DNA from: Kitasatospora phosalacinea
GTDB lineage: Bacteria > Actinomycetota > Actinomycetes > Streptomycetales > Streptomycetaceae
Direction of reading: 5' to 3'
Assembly: GCF_030268885.1 (NCBI RefSeq)
Contig: NZ_BSSA01000008.1
Location: forward strand, 1 to 64,000
DNA length: 64,000 nucleotides
This document shows, in pieces, positions 55,514-63,595 of this stretch (its first letter is position 1; every line of letters begins with the position of its first letter). Both the position numbers and the translations under genes were made by a program. Under the pieces are notes generated by a model. The model ran no database searches. It was given only the letters and a program-made list of their open reading frames with translations, and was not told the origin of the DNA.

Positions 55514-56382
55514 CCGGCAAGTCCTTCGCGGCCACGCGCCGCGACAACCGGGTGCTGCGCCAGGGCGCCAACACCGTCGCCGTGGTGCTGGCCCTGCTCA
55601 CGGTGTTCCCGCTGTACTGGATGGTGCTGTCGGCGCTGAAGCCGAAGGGCGAGATCACCTCGGCGCACCCGCGGCCGTGGACGTTCGCGCCGACGCTGGA
55701 GAACTTCCGCAACGCGCTGGGGGTCTCCGGGTTCGGGCGGTACTTCCTGAACAGCCTGGCGGTGGCGGTGGTCGTGGTGGTGGTGTCGGCCGCGATCGCC
55801 TTCCTGGCGGCGGTGGCGCTGTCCCGGTTCAGGTTCCGGTTCCGGACCACGATCCTGGTCATGTTCCTGGTGGCGCAGATGGTGCCGGTGGAGGCGCTGA
55901 CCATCCCGCTGTTCTTCCTGGTCCGGGACATCGGCACGGTCGCGCCGGGCTTCGGCCTGTCCTCGCTGGGCTCGCTGATGCTGGTGAACCTGGCGTTCTC
56001 GCTGCCGTTCGCGGTGTGGATGCTGCGCGGGTTCGTCGCCGCGGTGCCGGAGTCGCTGGAGGAGGCGGCCCGGATCGACGGGGCGAGCCGGTTCACCGTC
56101 CTGTGGCGGATCCTGTTCCCGCTGGTCGCCCCGGGACTGGCGGCGACCAGCGTGTTCTCCTTCATCACGGCGTGGAACGACTTCGTGTTCGCGAAGACGC
56201 TGATCCTGGACACCGACCACCAGACGCTGCCCGCCGCGCTGATGGTGTTCTTCAAGCCGGACGAGAACGACTGGGGCGGCATCATGGCCGCCTCGACCCT
56301 GATGACGGTGCCGGTGCTGGTCTTCTTCGTGCTGGTCCAGCGGCACATGGTGTCGGGTCTGGGCGGCGCGGTGAAGGACTGA
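55510..56382 (+). CDS. ABC transporter permease, CUT1 family (MalG type)
   Basis: 290 residues. Helices NTVAVVLALLTVFPLYWMVL and AVVVVVVSAAIAFLAAVAL are visible, with the EAA loop EEAARIDGASRFTVLWRILF. Together with the preceding genes it forms an importer lacking an ATPase gene; in streptomycetes such systems are energised by the shared ATPase MsiK, and the same is likely here. GTG 55510 overlaps the previous stop. Confidence 0.93.
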   Translation: MTGKSFAATRRDNRVLRQGANTVAVVLALLTVFPLYWMVLSALKPKGEITSAHPRPWTFAPTLENFRNALGVSGFGRYFLNSLAVAVVVVVVSAAIAFLAAVALSRFRFRFRTTILVMFLVAQMVPVEALTIPLFFLVRDIGTVAPGFGLSSLGSLMLVNLAFSLPFAVWMLRGFVAAVPESLEEAARIDGASRFTVLWRILFPLVAPGLAATSVFSFITAWNDFVFAKTLILDTDHQTLPAALMVFFKPDENDWGGIMAASTLMTVPVLVFFVLVQRHMVSGLGGAVKD

Positions 56383-56398
56383 GCACCGCCCGGGCGGC

Positions 56399-57631
56399 TC
56401 AGCCCTCCGGCCGGGCCGCCCAGGCGGCGAACGCCTCGTGGAAGCCGGGGAAGGTCTTGCGCACGCACCCCGGGTCGTCGAAGGTCGTGCCCGGGGTGCG
56501 CAGCCCGGCGACGGCGAAGGACATCACGATCCGGTGGTCGCCGCGGGTCTCGATCTCGACGGGCTCGGGGGTGCCGGGGCGGATCTCGATCCAGTCCCGG
56601 CCGGTGGCGACGTCGACGCCCTGGCGGCGCAGGTTCTCCGCGCAGGCGTCGAGCCGGTCGCACTCCTTGATCCGGGTGTTGTAGACGTCCTCGATCCGGA
56701 TCGGGCCGGAGGCGAACGGGGCGATGGCGGCCAGCGTCGGCATGGTGTCGGAGATGTCGCGCATGTTGACGGTGCCGCCGGTGAGCGTGCCGCCGGTGAC
56801 GGTGGTGGCGTCCGCCCCGACCTCGACCTTCGCGCCGAGGCGCTCCAGCACCTCGACGAACTTCAGGTCGCCCTGGAGCGCGCCGCGGCCCAGCCCGGGG
56901 ACGGTCACCTCGCGGCCGGTCAGCGCGGCGGCCGCGAAGAAGTACGAGGCGGTGGAGGCGTCCGGCTCGACCGGGTACCGGGCGGCGGTGTAGCCGCCCG
57001 CCGGAACGTCGAACACGTTCCCCTCGCGGGCCACCTCGACGCCGAAGCTGCGCATCATCGCGAGGGTGATCTCGACGTACGGGGCGGAGACCAGGTCGGT
57101 GACGCGGATCCGCAGGCCGGTGCGGGTGAGCGGGCCGAGCAGCAGCAGCGCCGTCAGGTACTGCGAGGACAGCCCGGCGTCGAGCGTCACCTCCCCGCCC
57201 TCGACGCCCGCCGCCCGGACGCTCAGCGGGTGGTGGCCCTCGGCGCCGTGGTGCTCCAGCTCGACGCCGAGCTCGCGCAGCGCGGTGGTGAGCGGGCCCA
57301 GCGGGCGGCGGCGCATCTGCTCGGACGCGTCGAAGTGGAAGGTGCCGTGCCCGGCGGCGGCCAGCGTCGGCAGGAAGCGCGCGGTGGTGGCGCCGTCCCG
57401 GCAGAACACCGACGCCCCGTCGGCCCCGGGGCCCTGCGGACGCCCGGTGATCCGCCACTCCCGCTCCGCGCGCTCCACCTCGTACCCGAGCGCGAGCAGC
57501 CCCTCCGCGAACCCCTCGGTGTCGTCCGACACCAACGGCCGCACCAGCGTGGTCACCCCGTCCGCCGCCGCGGCCAGGAACAGCGCCCGCGCCGTCACCG
57601 ACTTCGAACCGGGGATCTCGACCAGCGCCAC
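56399..57631 (-). CDS. aroA: 3-phosphoshikimate 1-carboxyvinyltransferase (EPSP synthase), divergent form
   Basis: 410 residues. EPSP synthase joins shikimate 3-phosphate and phosphoenolpyruvate in chorismate synthesis. Visible active-site blocks: IPGSKSVTARALFL (K10, S11, R15), RIRVTDLVSAPYVEI, YPVEPDASTASYFFAAAAL, IKECDRLDACAENL and EIETRGDHRIVMSFAVAG. The usual N-A-G-T-A-x-R block is replaced by DGATTARFLPTLAA and the usual R-N/R pair by TARA, so it is a divergent copy. Many streptomycetes have a second aroA for secondary metabolism; whether this is the housekeeping one is unknown. GTG 57631 follows GGAGTG. Convergent with the permease. Confidence 0.88.
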   Translation of the reverse strand: MALVEIPGSKSVTARALFLAAAADGVTTLVRPLVSDDTEGFAEGLLALGYEVERAEREWRITGRPQGPGADGASVFCRDGATTARFLPTLAAAGHGTFHFDASEQMRRRPLGPLTTALRELGVELEHHGAEGHHPLSVRAAGVEGGEVTLDAGLSSQYLTALLLLGPLTRTGLRIRVTDLVSAPYVEITLAMMRSFGVEVAREGNVFDVPAGGYTAARYPVEPDASTASYFFAAAALTGREVTVPGLGRGALQGDLKFVEVLERLGAKVEVGADATTVTGGTLTGGTVNMRDISDTMPTLAAIAPFASGPIRIEDVYNTRIKECDRLDACAENLRRQGVDVATGRDWIEIRPGTPEPVEIETRGDHRIVMSFAVAGLRTPGTTFDDPGCVRKTFPGFHEAFAAWAARPEG

Positions 57632-57771
57632 GACGCACACTCCAACGGGACAACGACAACAGGACGCCCCCGATCCTGCCCTCCCCCCGCCCGCCCCGTC
57701 CCCCTCGTCCCACGGTACGGACACCGCGACGAGAGCGGGGGCGGGCGGGGGCGACGGCCGGCCCCGCCGGG

Positions 57772-59388
57772 TCAGCGGGGGTCGGTCGGGTGCAGGTCGT
57801 CCTCCTTCCACTCCAGCCAGCGGGTGATGCCGATCTCGCGGAGGAAGGGGAGGTCGTGGCTGGCGACGATCAGGGTGCCGCGGTAGCCGGCCAGGGCCTG
57901 GGTGAGTTGGCGGACGCTGGAGAGGTCGAGGTTGTTGGTGGGTTCGTCGAGCAGCAGGAGCTGCGGGGGCGGGTCGGCCAGCAGGAGGGCGGCGAGGGTG
58001 GCGCGGAAGCGTTCGCCGCCGGAGAGGGTGCCGGCCGGCTGGTCGGCGCGGGCGCCGCGGAACAGGAAGCGGGCCAGCCGGGCGCGGACCTCGTTGTCGG
58101 TGGCGGCGGGGGCGTGCGCCCTGACGTTCCGGAAGACCGTCTCCTCGTCGTCCAGGACGTCCAACTGCTGGGGGAGGTACCGCAGGGGCACCGGCGTGGT
58201 GACCGTGCCCTCGGCGGGGGCGAGTTCACCGGCGACGGTGCGCAGCAGCGTGGTCTTGCCGGAGCCGTTGCGCCCGGTGAGGGCGATCCGCTCGGGGCCG
58301 CGCAGCTCCAGGTCGACGCGGCCGCGGCCGCCGTGGGCGAGGCGGACGCCCTCCAGGGCGAGGACGGTGCGCCCGGCGGGGACGGCGGTGCGGGGCAGGT
58401 CGATCCGGATCTCGGCGTCGTCGCGGACGGCCTCCTCCGCGGTGGCCAGGCGCTCCTTGGCCTCGTTGAGGCGTTCGGTGTGCATGCCGCGCAGTCGGCC
58501 CGCGGTCTCCTCGCCCTTGCCCTGGAGCTTGTCGGCCAGCGCCTTGGGGTCGTTGCGGCGCACCGAGCGTTGCTTGCCGTAGGCGGCGGACTTGGCGAGC
58601 CGCTGGGTCGCCTCGACCAGATCCCGCTTCTGGCGCTTGACGTCGGCCTCGGCGTTGCGGACGACGCGTTCGGCGGCCTCCTGGGCGGTCTCCAGGGCCG
58701 CCTGGTAGGCGCTGAAGTTGCCGCCGTACCAGGTGACTTCGCCGTCCCGCAGGTCGGCGATCTGGTCGACCCGCTCCAGCAGCTCGCGGTCGTGGCTGAC
58801 CAGCAGCAGCACGCCGGGGAAGGCGGCCACCGCGTCGTACAGCCGGGCCCGGGCCCGGCTGTCGAGGTTGTTGGTGGGTTCGTCGAGCAGCAGGACGTCG
58901 GGCCGGCGCAGCAGCAGGGCGGCGAGGTGCAGCAGGACGGCCTGGCCGCCGGAGAGTTCGCCGGTGGTGCGGTCGAGGTCGAGTCCGGTGAGGCCGAGGC
59001 GGTCGAGGGTGGCGCGGGCGCGCTCCTCGACGTCCCAGTCGTCGCCGACGACGGTGAAGTGGCGTTCGTCCACGTCTCCGGACTCGATGGCGTGCAGGGC
59101 CTCGCGCCGGGCCCGGATGCCGAGCGTCTCGTCGACCCGCTGCCCGGCGGCGACCGTCAGGTCCTGCGGCAGGTAGGCGAGTTCGCCCGCGACCCGGACG
59201 CTGCCCGCGGCGGGGGTGAGTTCGCCCGCGATCAGCCGCAGCAGCGTGGACTTGCCCGCGCCGTTGAGGCCGACCAGCCCGGTGCGGCCGGGGCCGACGG
59301 CGAGGTGGAAACCGCTCAGCACGGGGCGGCCGTCGGGCCACTCGAAGCCGAGGTCGGTGCAGAGGATCGAGGTGGTGGGTTGCGCCAT
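57772..59388 (-). CDS. ABC-F protein, probable ribosome-protection or translation factor
   Basis: 538 residues with two ABC domains and no membrane helices: Walker A GLNGAGKSTL and GRNGSGKTTL, signatures LSGGQAVLLH and LSGGERFRAT, Walker B LLLDEPTNNLD twice. The linker (VRNAEADVKRQKRDLVEATQ and following) is rich in Arg/Lys and Glu, as the P-site tRNA interaction motif of ABC-F proteins. Antibiotic-resistance ABC-F proteins dislodge ribosome-targeting drugs. The long leader upstream, with a possible leader peptide and hairpin, favours an inducible resistance role. ATG 59388 is preceded by CCAGGAGG. Confidence 0.92.
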   Translation of the reverse strand: MAQPTTSILCTDLGFEWPDGRPVLSGFHLAVGPGRTGLVGLNGAGKSTLLRLIAGELTPAAGSVRVAGELAYLPQDLTVAAGQRVDETLGIRARREALHAIESGDVDERHFTVVGDDWDVEERARATLDRLGLTGLDLDRTTGELSGGQAVLLHLAALLLRRPDVLLLDEPTNNLDSRARARLYDAVAAFPGVLLLVSHDRELLERVDQIADLRDGEVTWYGGNFSAYQAALETAQEAAERVVRNAEADVKRQKRDLVEATQRLAKSAAYGKQRSVRRNDPKALADKLQGKGEETAGRLRGMHTERLNEAKERLATAEEAVRDDAEIRIDLPRTAVPAGRTVLALEGVRLAHGGRGRVDLELRGPERIALTGRNGSGKTTLLRTVAGELAPAEGTVTTPVPLRYLPQQLDVLDDEETVFRNVRAHAPAATDNEVRARLARFLFRGARADQPAGTLSGGERFRATLAALLLADPPPQLLLLDEPTNNLDLSSVRQLTQALAGYRGTLIVASHDLPFLREIGITRWLEWKEDDLHPTDPR

Positions 59389-59477
59389 GGGGGCCTCCTG
59401 GAGGTTGCCGCGCGGGGAAGGGGAGCACCACGGGAGACACCGGGGACGCGGGAGCGCACAGGACCGTCGCGGAGGAG

Positions 59478-59496
59478 CCGTCTCAGGAGGAGACGG
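59478..59496. promoter_or_regulatory. Leader hairpin upstream of the ABC-F gene
   Basis: CCGTCTC (59478-59484), loop AGGAG, GAGACGG (59490-59496), about 90 bp upstream of the ABC-F start. On the coding strand it falls between the candidate leader peptide and the gene. The region 59389-59757 contains no other gene. Confidence 0.5.
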
Positions 59497-59556
59497 AGAA
59501 CCCGCACGGGAGCCGTGGATCGCTGCCCTGCCGAGGTCGCACTCGCGCCCGCACGC

Positions 59557-59604
59557 TCAACGGACCCGGAAAGGACACGGGTGTGGCGTGGCGCGGTGTC
59601 TCAT
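59557..59604 (-). CDS. Candidate 15-residue leader peptide upstream of the ABC-F gene
   Basis: Encodes MRHRATPHPCPFRVR, ATG 59604 to TGA 59557-59559, located 168 bp upstream of the ABC-F start on the same strand. Short leader peptides precede several drug-induced ABC-F and methyltransferase genes, where a stalled ribosome changes leader folding. Evidence here is position only; there is no strong Shine-Dalgarno sequence. Confidence 0.3.
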   Translation of the reverse strand: MRHRATPHPCPFRVR

Positions 59605-59757
59605 GACCTCAGACGAGCAACGGCCTTCTCCAGACGTGCGGGGATGCAACGCCTCCGAGGGTACGCAGCCCCTCGCACCCCCCGCAACGGAATTAGGTCC
59701 CGACCCGGGCCGCGGCTCCCGGCACGCTGTCAGCGGCCCCTGACACACTCGGCGTCC

Positions 59758-60186
59758 GTGGACGAGGACGAGTTCTGGCAGCTGCTGGAGGAGTGCCGCC
59801 CGACCGGCGCGGACCCGGACGCGGAGCGCCTGGCCGCCGCGTTGGAGGAGCGCCTGGCGGCCGGTCCGGTCGCCGCGGTGGCCGGCTTCGCCGAGCGGCT
59901 GTCCGCCGCGCTGTACCGGCTGGACCGCCGCGAGCTGGGCGAAGGGCTGGGCGGCGACGCCTTCCTCTACGCCCGCGCGGCGGTGGTCGCCGACGGCCGG
60001 GCCGCGTACCGGGCGGTGCTGGCCGATCCGCGCCGCTTCGCGCCGTACGCCGAGGGGTTCGCCTGGGCCGAGCCGCTGCTGTACGTCCCGGACGGGGCGT
60101 ACCGGCGGCTGACCGGCGGGGAGTGGCCGCGCGCGACGGCGCACAGCTACGAGTCGTACTCCAACACCGAGGGCTGGGCCCGGTAG
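59758..60186 (+). CDS. DUF4240 protein
   Basis: 142 residues. The N-terminal MDEDEFWQLLEECRP and the helical run AVAGFAERLSAALYRLDRRE match DUF4240, a family of unknown role sometimes found near toxin or contact-dependent systems. The C-terminal SYESYSNTEGWAR is typical. GTG 59758. It is divergent from the ABC-F gene, and its end lies 50 bp before the second ABC-F gene, whose own -10 sits in between. Confidence 0.85.
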   Translation: MDEDEFWQLLEECRPTGADPDAERLAAALEERLAAGPVAAVAGFAERLSAALYRLDRRELGEGLGGDAFLYARAAVVADGRAAYRAVLADPRRFAPYAEGFAWAEPLLYVPDGAYRRLTGGEWPRATAHSYESYSNTEGWAR

Positions 60187-60220
60187 CGGCCGCCCGGCCG
60201 GGGCCCTCCGGGGCGCCGCC

Positions 60221-60226
60221 TAGAAT
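60221..60226 (+). promoter_or_regulatory. -10-like TAGAAT, likely leaderless start for the second ABC-F gene
   Basis: TAGAAT ends 10 bp before ATG 60237 and there is no ribosome-binding sequence between, so the mRNA should begin at or very near the start codon. Confidence 0.5.
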
Positions 60227-60236
60227 CGTCCCCATC

Positions 60237-61883
60237 ATGACTGCCACTCTCGTCGTCAAGGACCTCGCCGCCGGCCACGGCGAGCGCACGCTGTTCTCCG
60301 GGCTGGACCTGGTCGTCGCCCCCGGGGACGTGATCGGCCTGGTCGGGGTGAACGGCGCCGGGAAGTCGACCCTGCTGCGCCTGCTCGCCGGGCTGGACGT
60401 CCCGGAGGGCGGCAGCCTGAAGCTCAGCCCGCCGACCGCGAACGTCGGCCACCTGCCGCAGGAGCCGGAGCGCCGGGAGGGCGAGTCGGTGCGCGACTTC
60501 CTGGCCCGCCGCACCGGCGTCGCGGCGGCGCAGGCGGCGCTGGACGAGGCCACCGAGGGCCTGGTGGAGGGCCGCCCGGGCGCGGACGACGCGTACGCGG
60601 AGAGCCTGGACCGCTGGCTGGAGCTGGGCGGTGCGGACCTGGAGGAGCGGGCCGAGGAGGTCGCCGCCTCGCTGGGCCTGAAGGTCTCGCTGGACGTGCC
60701 GATGACGGCGCTGTCCGGCGGCCAGGCGGCCCGCGCGGGCCTGGCCTCGCTGCTGCTGTCGCGCTACGACGTGTTCCTGCTGGACGAGCCCACCAACGAC
60801 CTGGACCTGGACGGCCTGGAGCGCCTGGAGGCGTTCGTGAAGGGCCTGCGCGCGGGCACCGTGCTGATCAGCCACGACCGCGAGTTCCTGGCCCGCACCG
60901 TCACCCGCGTCCTGGAACTCGACCTGCACCAGGGGCAGGTGAACCTGTACGGCGGCGGCTACGAGGCGTACCTGGAGGAGCGGGCGGTCTCCCGGCGGCA
61001 CGCCCGCGAGCAGTACGAGGAGTTCGCGGACACCAAGGCGGGCCTGGAGGCCCGCGCCCAGATGCAGCGCAACTGGATGGAGCACGGCGTCCGCAACGCC
61101 CGGCGCAAGGGCGGCGACAACGACAAGAAGGCCCGGGCGCAGCGCGCCGAGTCGACCGAGAAGCAGGCCGCGAAGGCCCGGCAGACCCAGCGGATGATCG
61201 AGCGCCTGGAGGTGGTGGAGGAGCCCCGCAAGGAGTGGGAGCTGCGGATGGAGATCGCCGCCGCGCCGCGCTCCGGCTCGGTGGTGGCGACGCTGCGCCA
61301 GGCCGCCGCCCGGCGCGGGGAGTTCGCGTTCGGCCCGGTGGACCTGCAGGTGGACTGGGCGGACCGGGTGGCGATCACCGGCGCCAACGGCGCGGGCAAG
61401 TCGACGCTGCTGGCGGCGCTGCTGGGCCGCCTCCCGCTGGACTCGGGCTCCGCGGCGCTGGGTTCGGGCGTGCAGATCGGCGAGGTGGAGCAGGCCCGCG
61501 GGCACCTGTTCGGCGGCGACGCCGGGCGCCCGCTGCTGGAGGCGTTCGCGGCGGCCGTGCCGGAGCTGAACCCGGAGGACGTGCGGACCCTGCTGGCGAA
61601 GTTCGGCCTGAAGGCGGTGCACGTGCTGCGCCCCGCCGGGACGCTCTCCCCGGGCGAGCGGACCAGGGCGGCGCTGGCGCTGCTGCAGGCCCGCGGGGTG
61701 AACCTGCTGGTGCTGGACGAGCCGACCAACCACCTGGACCTGCCCGCGATCGAGCAGTTGGAGTCGGCACTGGCCTCGTACACCGGCACCCTGCTGCTGG
61801 TCACCCACGACCGGCGGATGCTGGAGGCGGTGCAGGTGAACCGGCGCCTGGTGGTCGCGGACGGGAAGGTCACCGAGGTCTGA
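60237..61883 (+). CDS. ABC-F protein (second copy)
   Basis: 548 residues, two ABC domains. Walker A GVNGAGKSTL and GANGAGKSTL, first signature LSGGQAARAG, Walker B FLLDEPTNDLD and LVLDEPTNHLD. The second signature is LSPGERTRAA, with Pro in place of the second Gly, which is common in this subfamily. The central linker is long and basic (RNARRKGGDNDKKARAQRAE). Probably a translation factor of the housekeeping kind rather than drug resistance, though this is not certain. ATG 60237. Confidence 0.93.
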   Translation: MTATLVVKDLAAGHGERTLFSGLDLVVAPGDVIGLVGVNGAGKSTLLRLLAGLDVPEGGSLKLSPPTANVGHLPQEPERREGESVRDFLARRTGVAAAQAALDEATEGLVEGRPGADDAYAESLDRWLELGGADLEERAEEVAASLGLKVSLDVPMTALSGGQAARAGLASLLLSRYDVFLLDEPTNDLDLDGLERLEAFVKGLRAGTVLISHDREFLARTVTRVLELDLHQGQVNLYGGGYEAYLEERAVSRRHAREQYEEFADTKAGLEARAQMQRNWMEHGVRNARRKGGDNDKKARAQRAESTEKQAAKARQTQRMIERLEVVEEPRKEWELRMEIAAAPRSGSVVATLRQAAARRGEFAFGPVDLQVDWADRVAITGANGAGKSTLLAALLGRLPLDSGSAALGSGVQIGEVEQARGHLFGGDAGRPLLEAFAAAVPELNPEDVRTLLAKFGLKAVHVLRPAGTLSPGERTRAALALLQARGVNLLVLDEPTNHLDLPAIEQLESALASYTGTLLLVTHDRRMLEAVQVNRRLVVADGKVTEV

Positions 61884-61995
61884 GGCCGCGGCGCGTGCCG
61901 GTGGCCGCCGGCGGCCGCCCACCGCACTTGCCGGTAATCGCCGACCGCGCCCCGACCCCTTCCGCCGGGGCGCCCGGCGTGCTGGGGTGGCGCGC

Positions 61996-62709
61996 ATGGC
62001 TGACCGTGACCCCTCCCGCGCGCCGTCCGACCCGACGCCGCCGCCGCTCCGCCCGACGCCGTCCCACCCGACGGCGCCGCTGCACCCGATGAGCGTCCCC
62101 GCCCACGAGGCGGCCGACCGCTGCCGGGACTTCTACCGGCTGATGGACCGGCGCCGCACCGTGCGCGACTACTCGACCCGGCCGCTGCCCGAGGGGGTGC
62201 TGGAGTGGGCGGTGCGGACGGCGGCGACCGCACCGAGCGGCGCGCACGTGCAGCCGTGGCGGTTCGTGGTGGTCACCGACCCGGATCGCAAGCGGCGGCT
62301 GCGGGAGGCCGCGGAGGCGGAGGAGCGGGAGTTCTACGCGCACCGGGCCTCCGAGGAGTGGCTGGCGGCGCTGGCCCCGATCGGCACCGACTGGCACAAG
62401 CCCTTCCTGGAGGACGCGCCCGCGGTGATCGTGGTGTTCGAGGTGCACAAGGGCCCGAACTCGCCGCGCCCCTACTACACGAAGGAGTCGGTGGGCATCG
62501 CGGTCGGCTTCCTGCTGTCCGCCCTGCACCAGGCGGGCCTGGCCACGCTGACCCACACCCCCAGCCCGATGCGCTTCCTGAACGAGGTCTGCGACCGCCC
62601 GCCGGAGGAGCGCGCCGCGTACGTCATCCCGGTCGGCTACCCGGCCGAGGACGCCCGGGTGCCGGACCTGGTCCGCAAGCCGCTGGACGAGGTGCTGGTG
62701 CGGCTGTGA
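61996..62709 (+). CDS. Nitroreductase family protein
   Basis: 237 residues. FMN-dependent nitroreductase pattern: FYRLMDRRRTVRDYSTRPLP, AATAPSGAHVQPWRFVVVTD and VIPVGYPAEDARVPDL, the last typical of the BluB/iodotyrosine-dehalogenase side of the family. It reduces nitro or halogenated aromatics or flavin substrates with NAD(P)H. The first 31 residues are Pro/Thr-rich; ATG 62089 (MSVPAHEAADRC) would remove them and is a fair alternative start. Confidence 0.88.
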   Translation: MADRDPSRAPSDPTPPPLRPTPSHPTAPLHPMSVPAHEAADRCRDFYRLMDRRRTVRDYSTRPLPEGVLEWAVRTAATAPSGAHVQPWRFVVVTDPDRKRRLREAAEAEEREFYAHRASEEWLAALAPIGTDWHKPFLEDAPAVIVVFEVHKGPNSPRPYYTKESVGIAVGFLLSALHQAGLATLTHTPSPMRFLNEVCDRPPEERAAYVIPVGYPAEDARVPDLVRKPLDEVLVRL

Positions 62710-62817
62710 CCCGCGGCGGGGTCGGCGGCGGCGACCGGGCGCCGCGGGGCGGAACGCAAGGGTGGCGGAACGGATATCCGCTGGTCGGAGCGGTCGTGCA
62801 TGGCGCATACTCCGTCC

Positions 62818-63411
62818 ATGAGTCACTCCACCGACGCACCTGACGACACCGTGCGCCCGCTCACCGCGGGCCGCCCGCCCGAACTGCTGCCCCTCGGCGG
62901 CGGCGCGCACCTGCGCCGCCGCAGGCTGGCGGACGCCGCGGCGCTGAACGCCGCAGTGATCGACAACCTCGACCACCTGCGTCCGTGGATGCCCTGGGCC
63001 CGGCAGGCGCCGACGCTGGTGGAGAGCGAGCAGTCCTCGGTGGCGGGCGAGAAGGTCTGGGACGAGGGCACCGACTTCATGTACCTGCTCGGCCTGGACG
63101 CCGACCCGGCCGCGGTCATCGGCGGCTTCGGCCTGCACGGCCGGATCGGCCCCGGCGCGCTGGAGATCGGCTACTGGGTGCACCGCGGGCACACCGGCCG
63201 CGGCCTGGCCACCGCGGCCGCCCGCGCCCTCACCGGCGCGGCGCTCGCGCTGCCCGGGATCACCCGCACCGAGATCCACTGCGACGAGTCGAACGCCGCC
63301 AGCGCCGCCGTCCCCCGCAAGCTCGGCTACGTCCTGGACCGGATCGACGAGGTGGCCCCGACCGCCCCCGCCGAGACCGGCCGCAAGATGATCTGGCTGC
63401 ACCGCGGCTGA
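62818..63411 (+). CDS. RimJ/RimL-type GNAT acetyltransferase
   Basis: 197 residues. The ribosomal-protein-type GNAT pattern: RPLTAGRPPELLPLGGG then HLRRRRLADAAALNAAVIDN, EIGYWVHRGHTGRGLATAA and SAAVPRKLGYVLDRI. Relatives acetylate protein N-termini or small molecules. ATG 62818 is used; ATG 62800 is in frame. Followed by a strong terminator. Confidence 0.88.
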   Translation: MSHSTDAPDDTVRPLTAGRPPELLPLGGGAHLRRRRLADAAALNAAVIDNLDHLRPWMPWARQAPTLVESEQSSVAGEKVWDEGTDFMYLLGLDADPAAVIGGFGLHGRIGPGALEIGYWVHRGHTGRGLATAAARALTGAALALPGITRTEIHCDESNAASAAVPRKLGYVLDRIDEVAPTAPAETGRKMIWLHRG

Positions 63412-63440
63412 CCGCCCGCACCGCGCCCGCGCACCCTCCG

Positions 63441-63472
63441 CGAAGGGGACGGCCCACCGGCCGTCCCCTTCG
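63441..63472. terminator. Terminator after the RimJ/RimL-type gene
   Basis: Perfect 14-bp stem: CGAAGGGGACGGCC (63441-63454), loop CACC, complement 63459-63472. It lies 30 bp after the stop and before the converging TetR gene. Confidence 0.82.
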
Positions 63473-63595
63473 GCCGTTCCGGGCCGGTCCGTCGCCGTTC
63501 CGGGCCGGTCCGTCGGCGGACGGCCCGCGGACCGCTCAGTGCCGGACGACCCGCGGACCGCTCAGCGCCGGACGGCCCGCGGACCGCTCAGCGCC
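63473..63595. repeat. Tandem repeats at the 3' end of the truncated TetR gene
   Basis: Two copies of a 21-bp unit (63473-63493 and 63494-63514), then three copies of a 26-bp unit (63518-63543, 63544-63569, 63570-63595). The last 26-bp copy contains the TetR stop codon, so the gene's end has been duplicated outwards, as at the MerR gene around 35028. Confidence 0.8.

Noticed and set aside
59316..59507. 63-codon minus-strand frame overlapping the start of the ABC-F gene
   Set aside because: It overlaps the ABC-F start in another frame, is Arg/Leu biased and lacks a ribosome-binding site; the shorter frame at 59557-59604 fits a leader peptide better.
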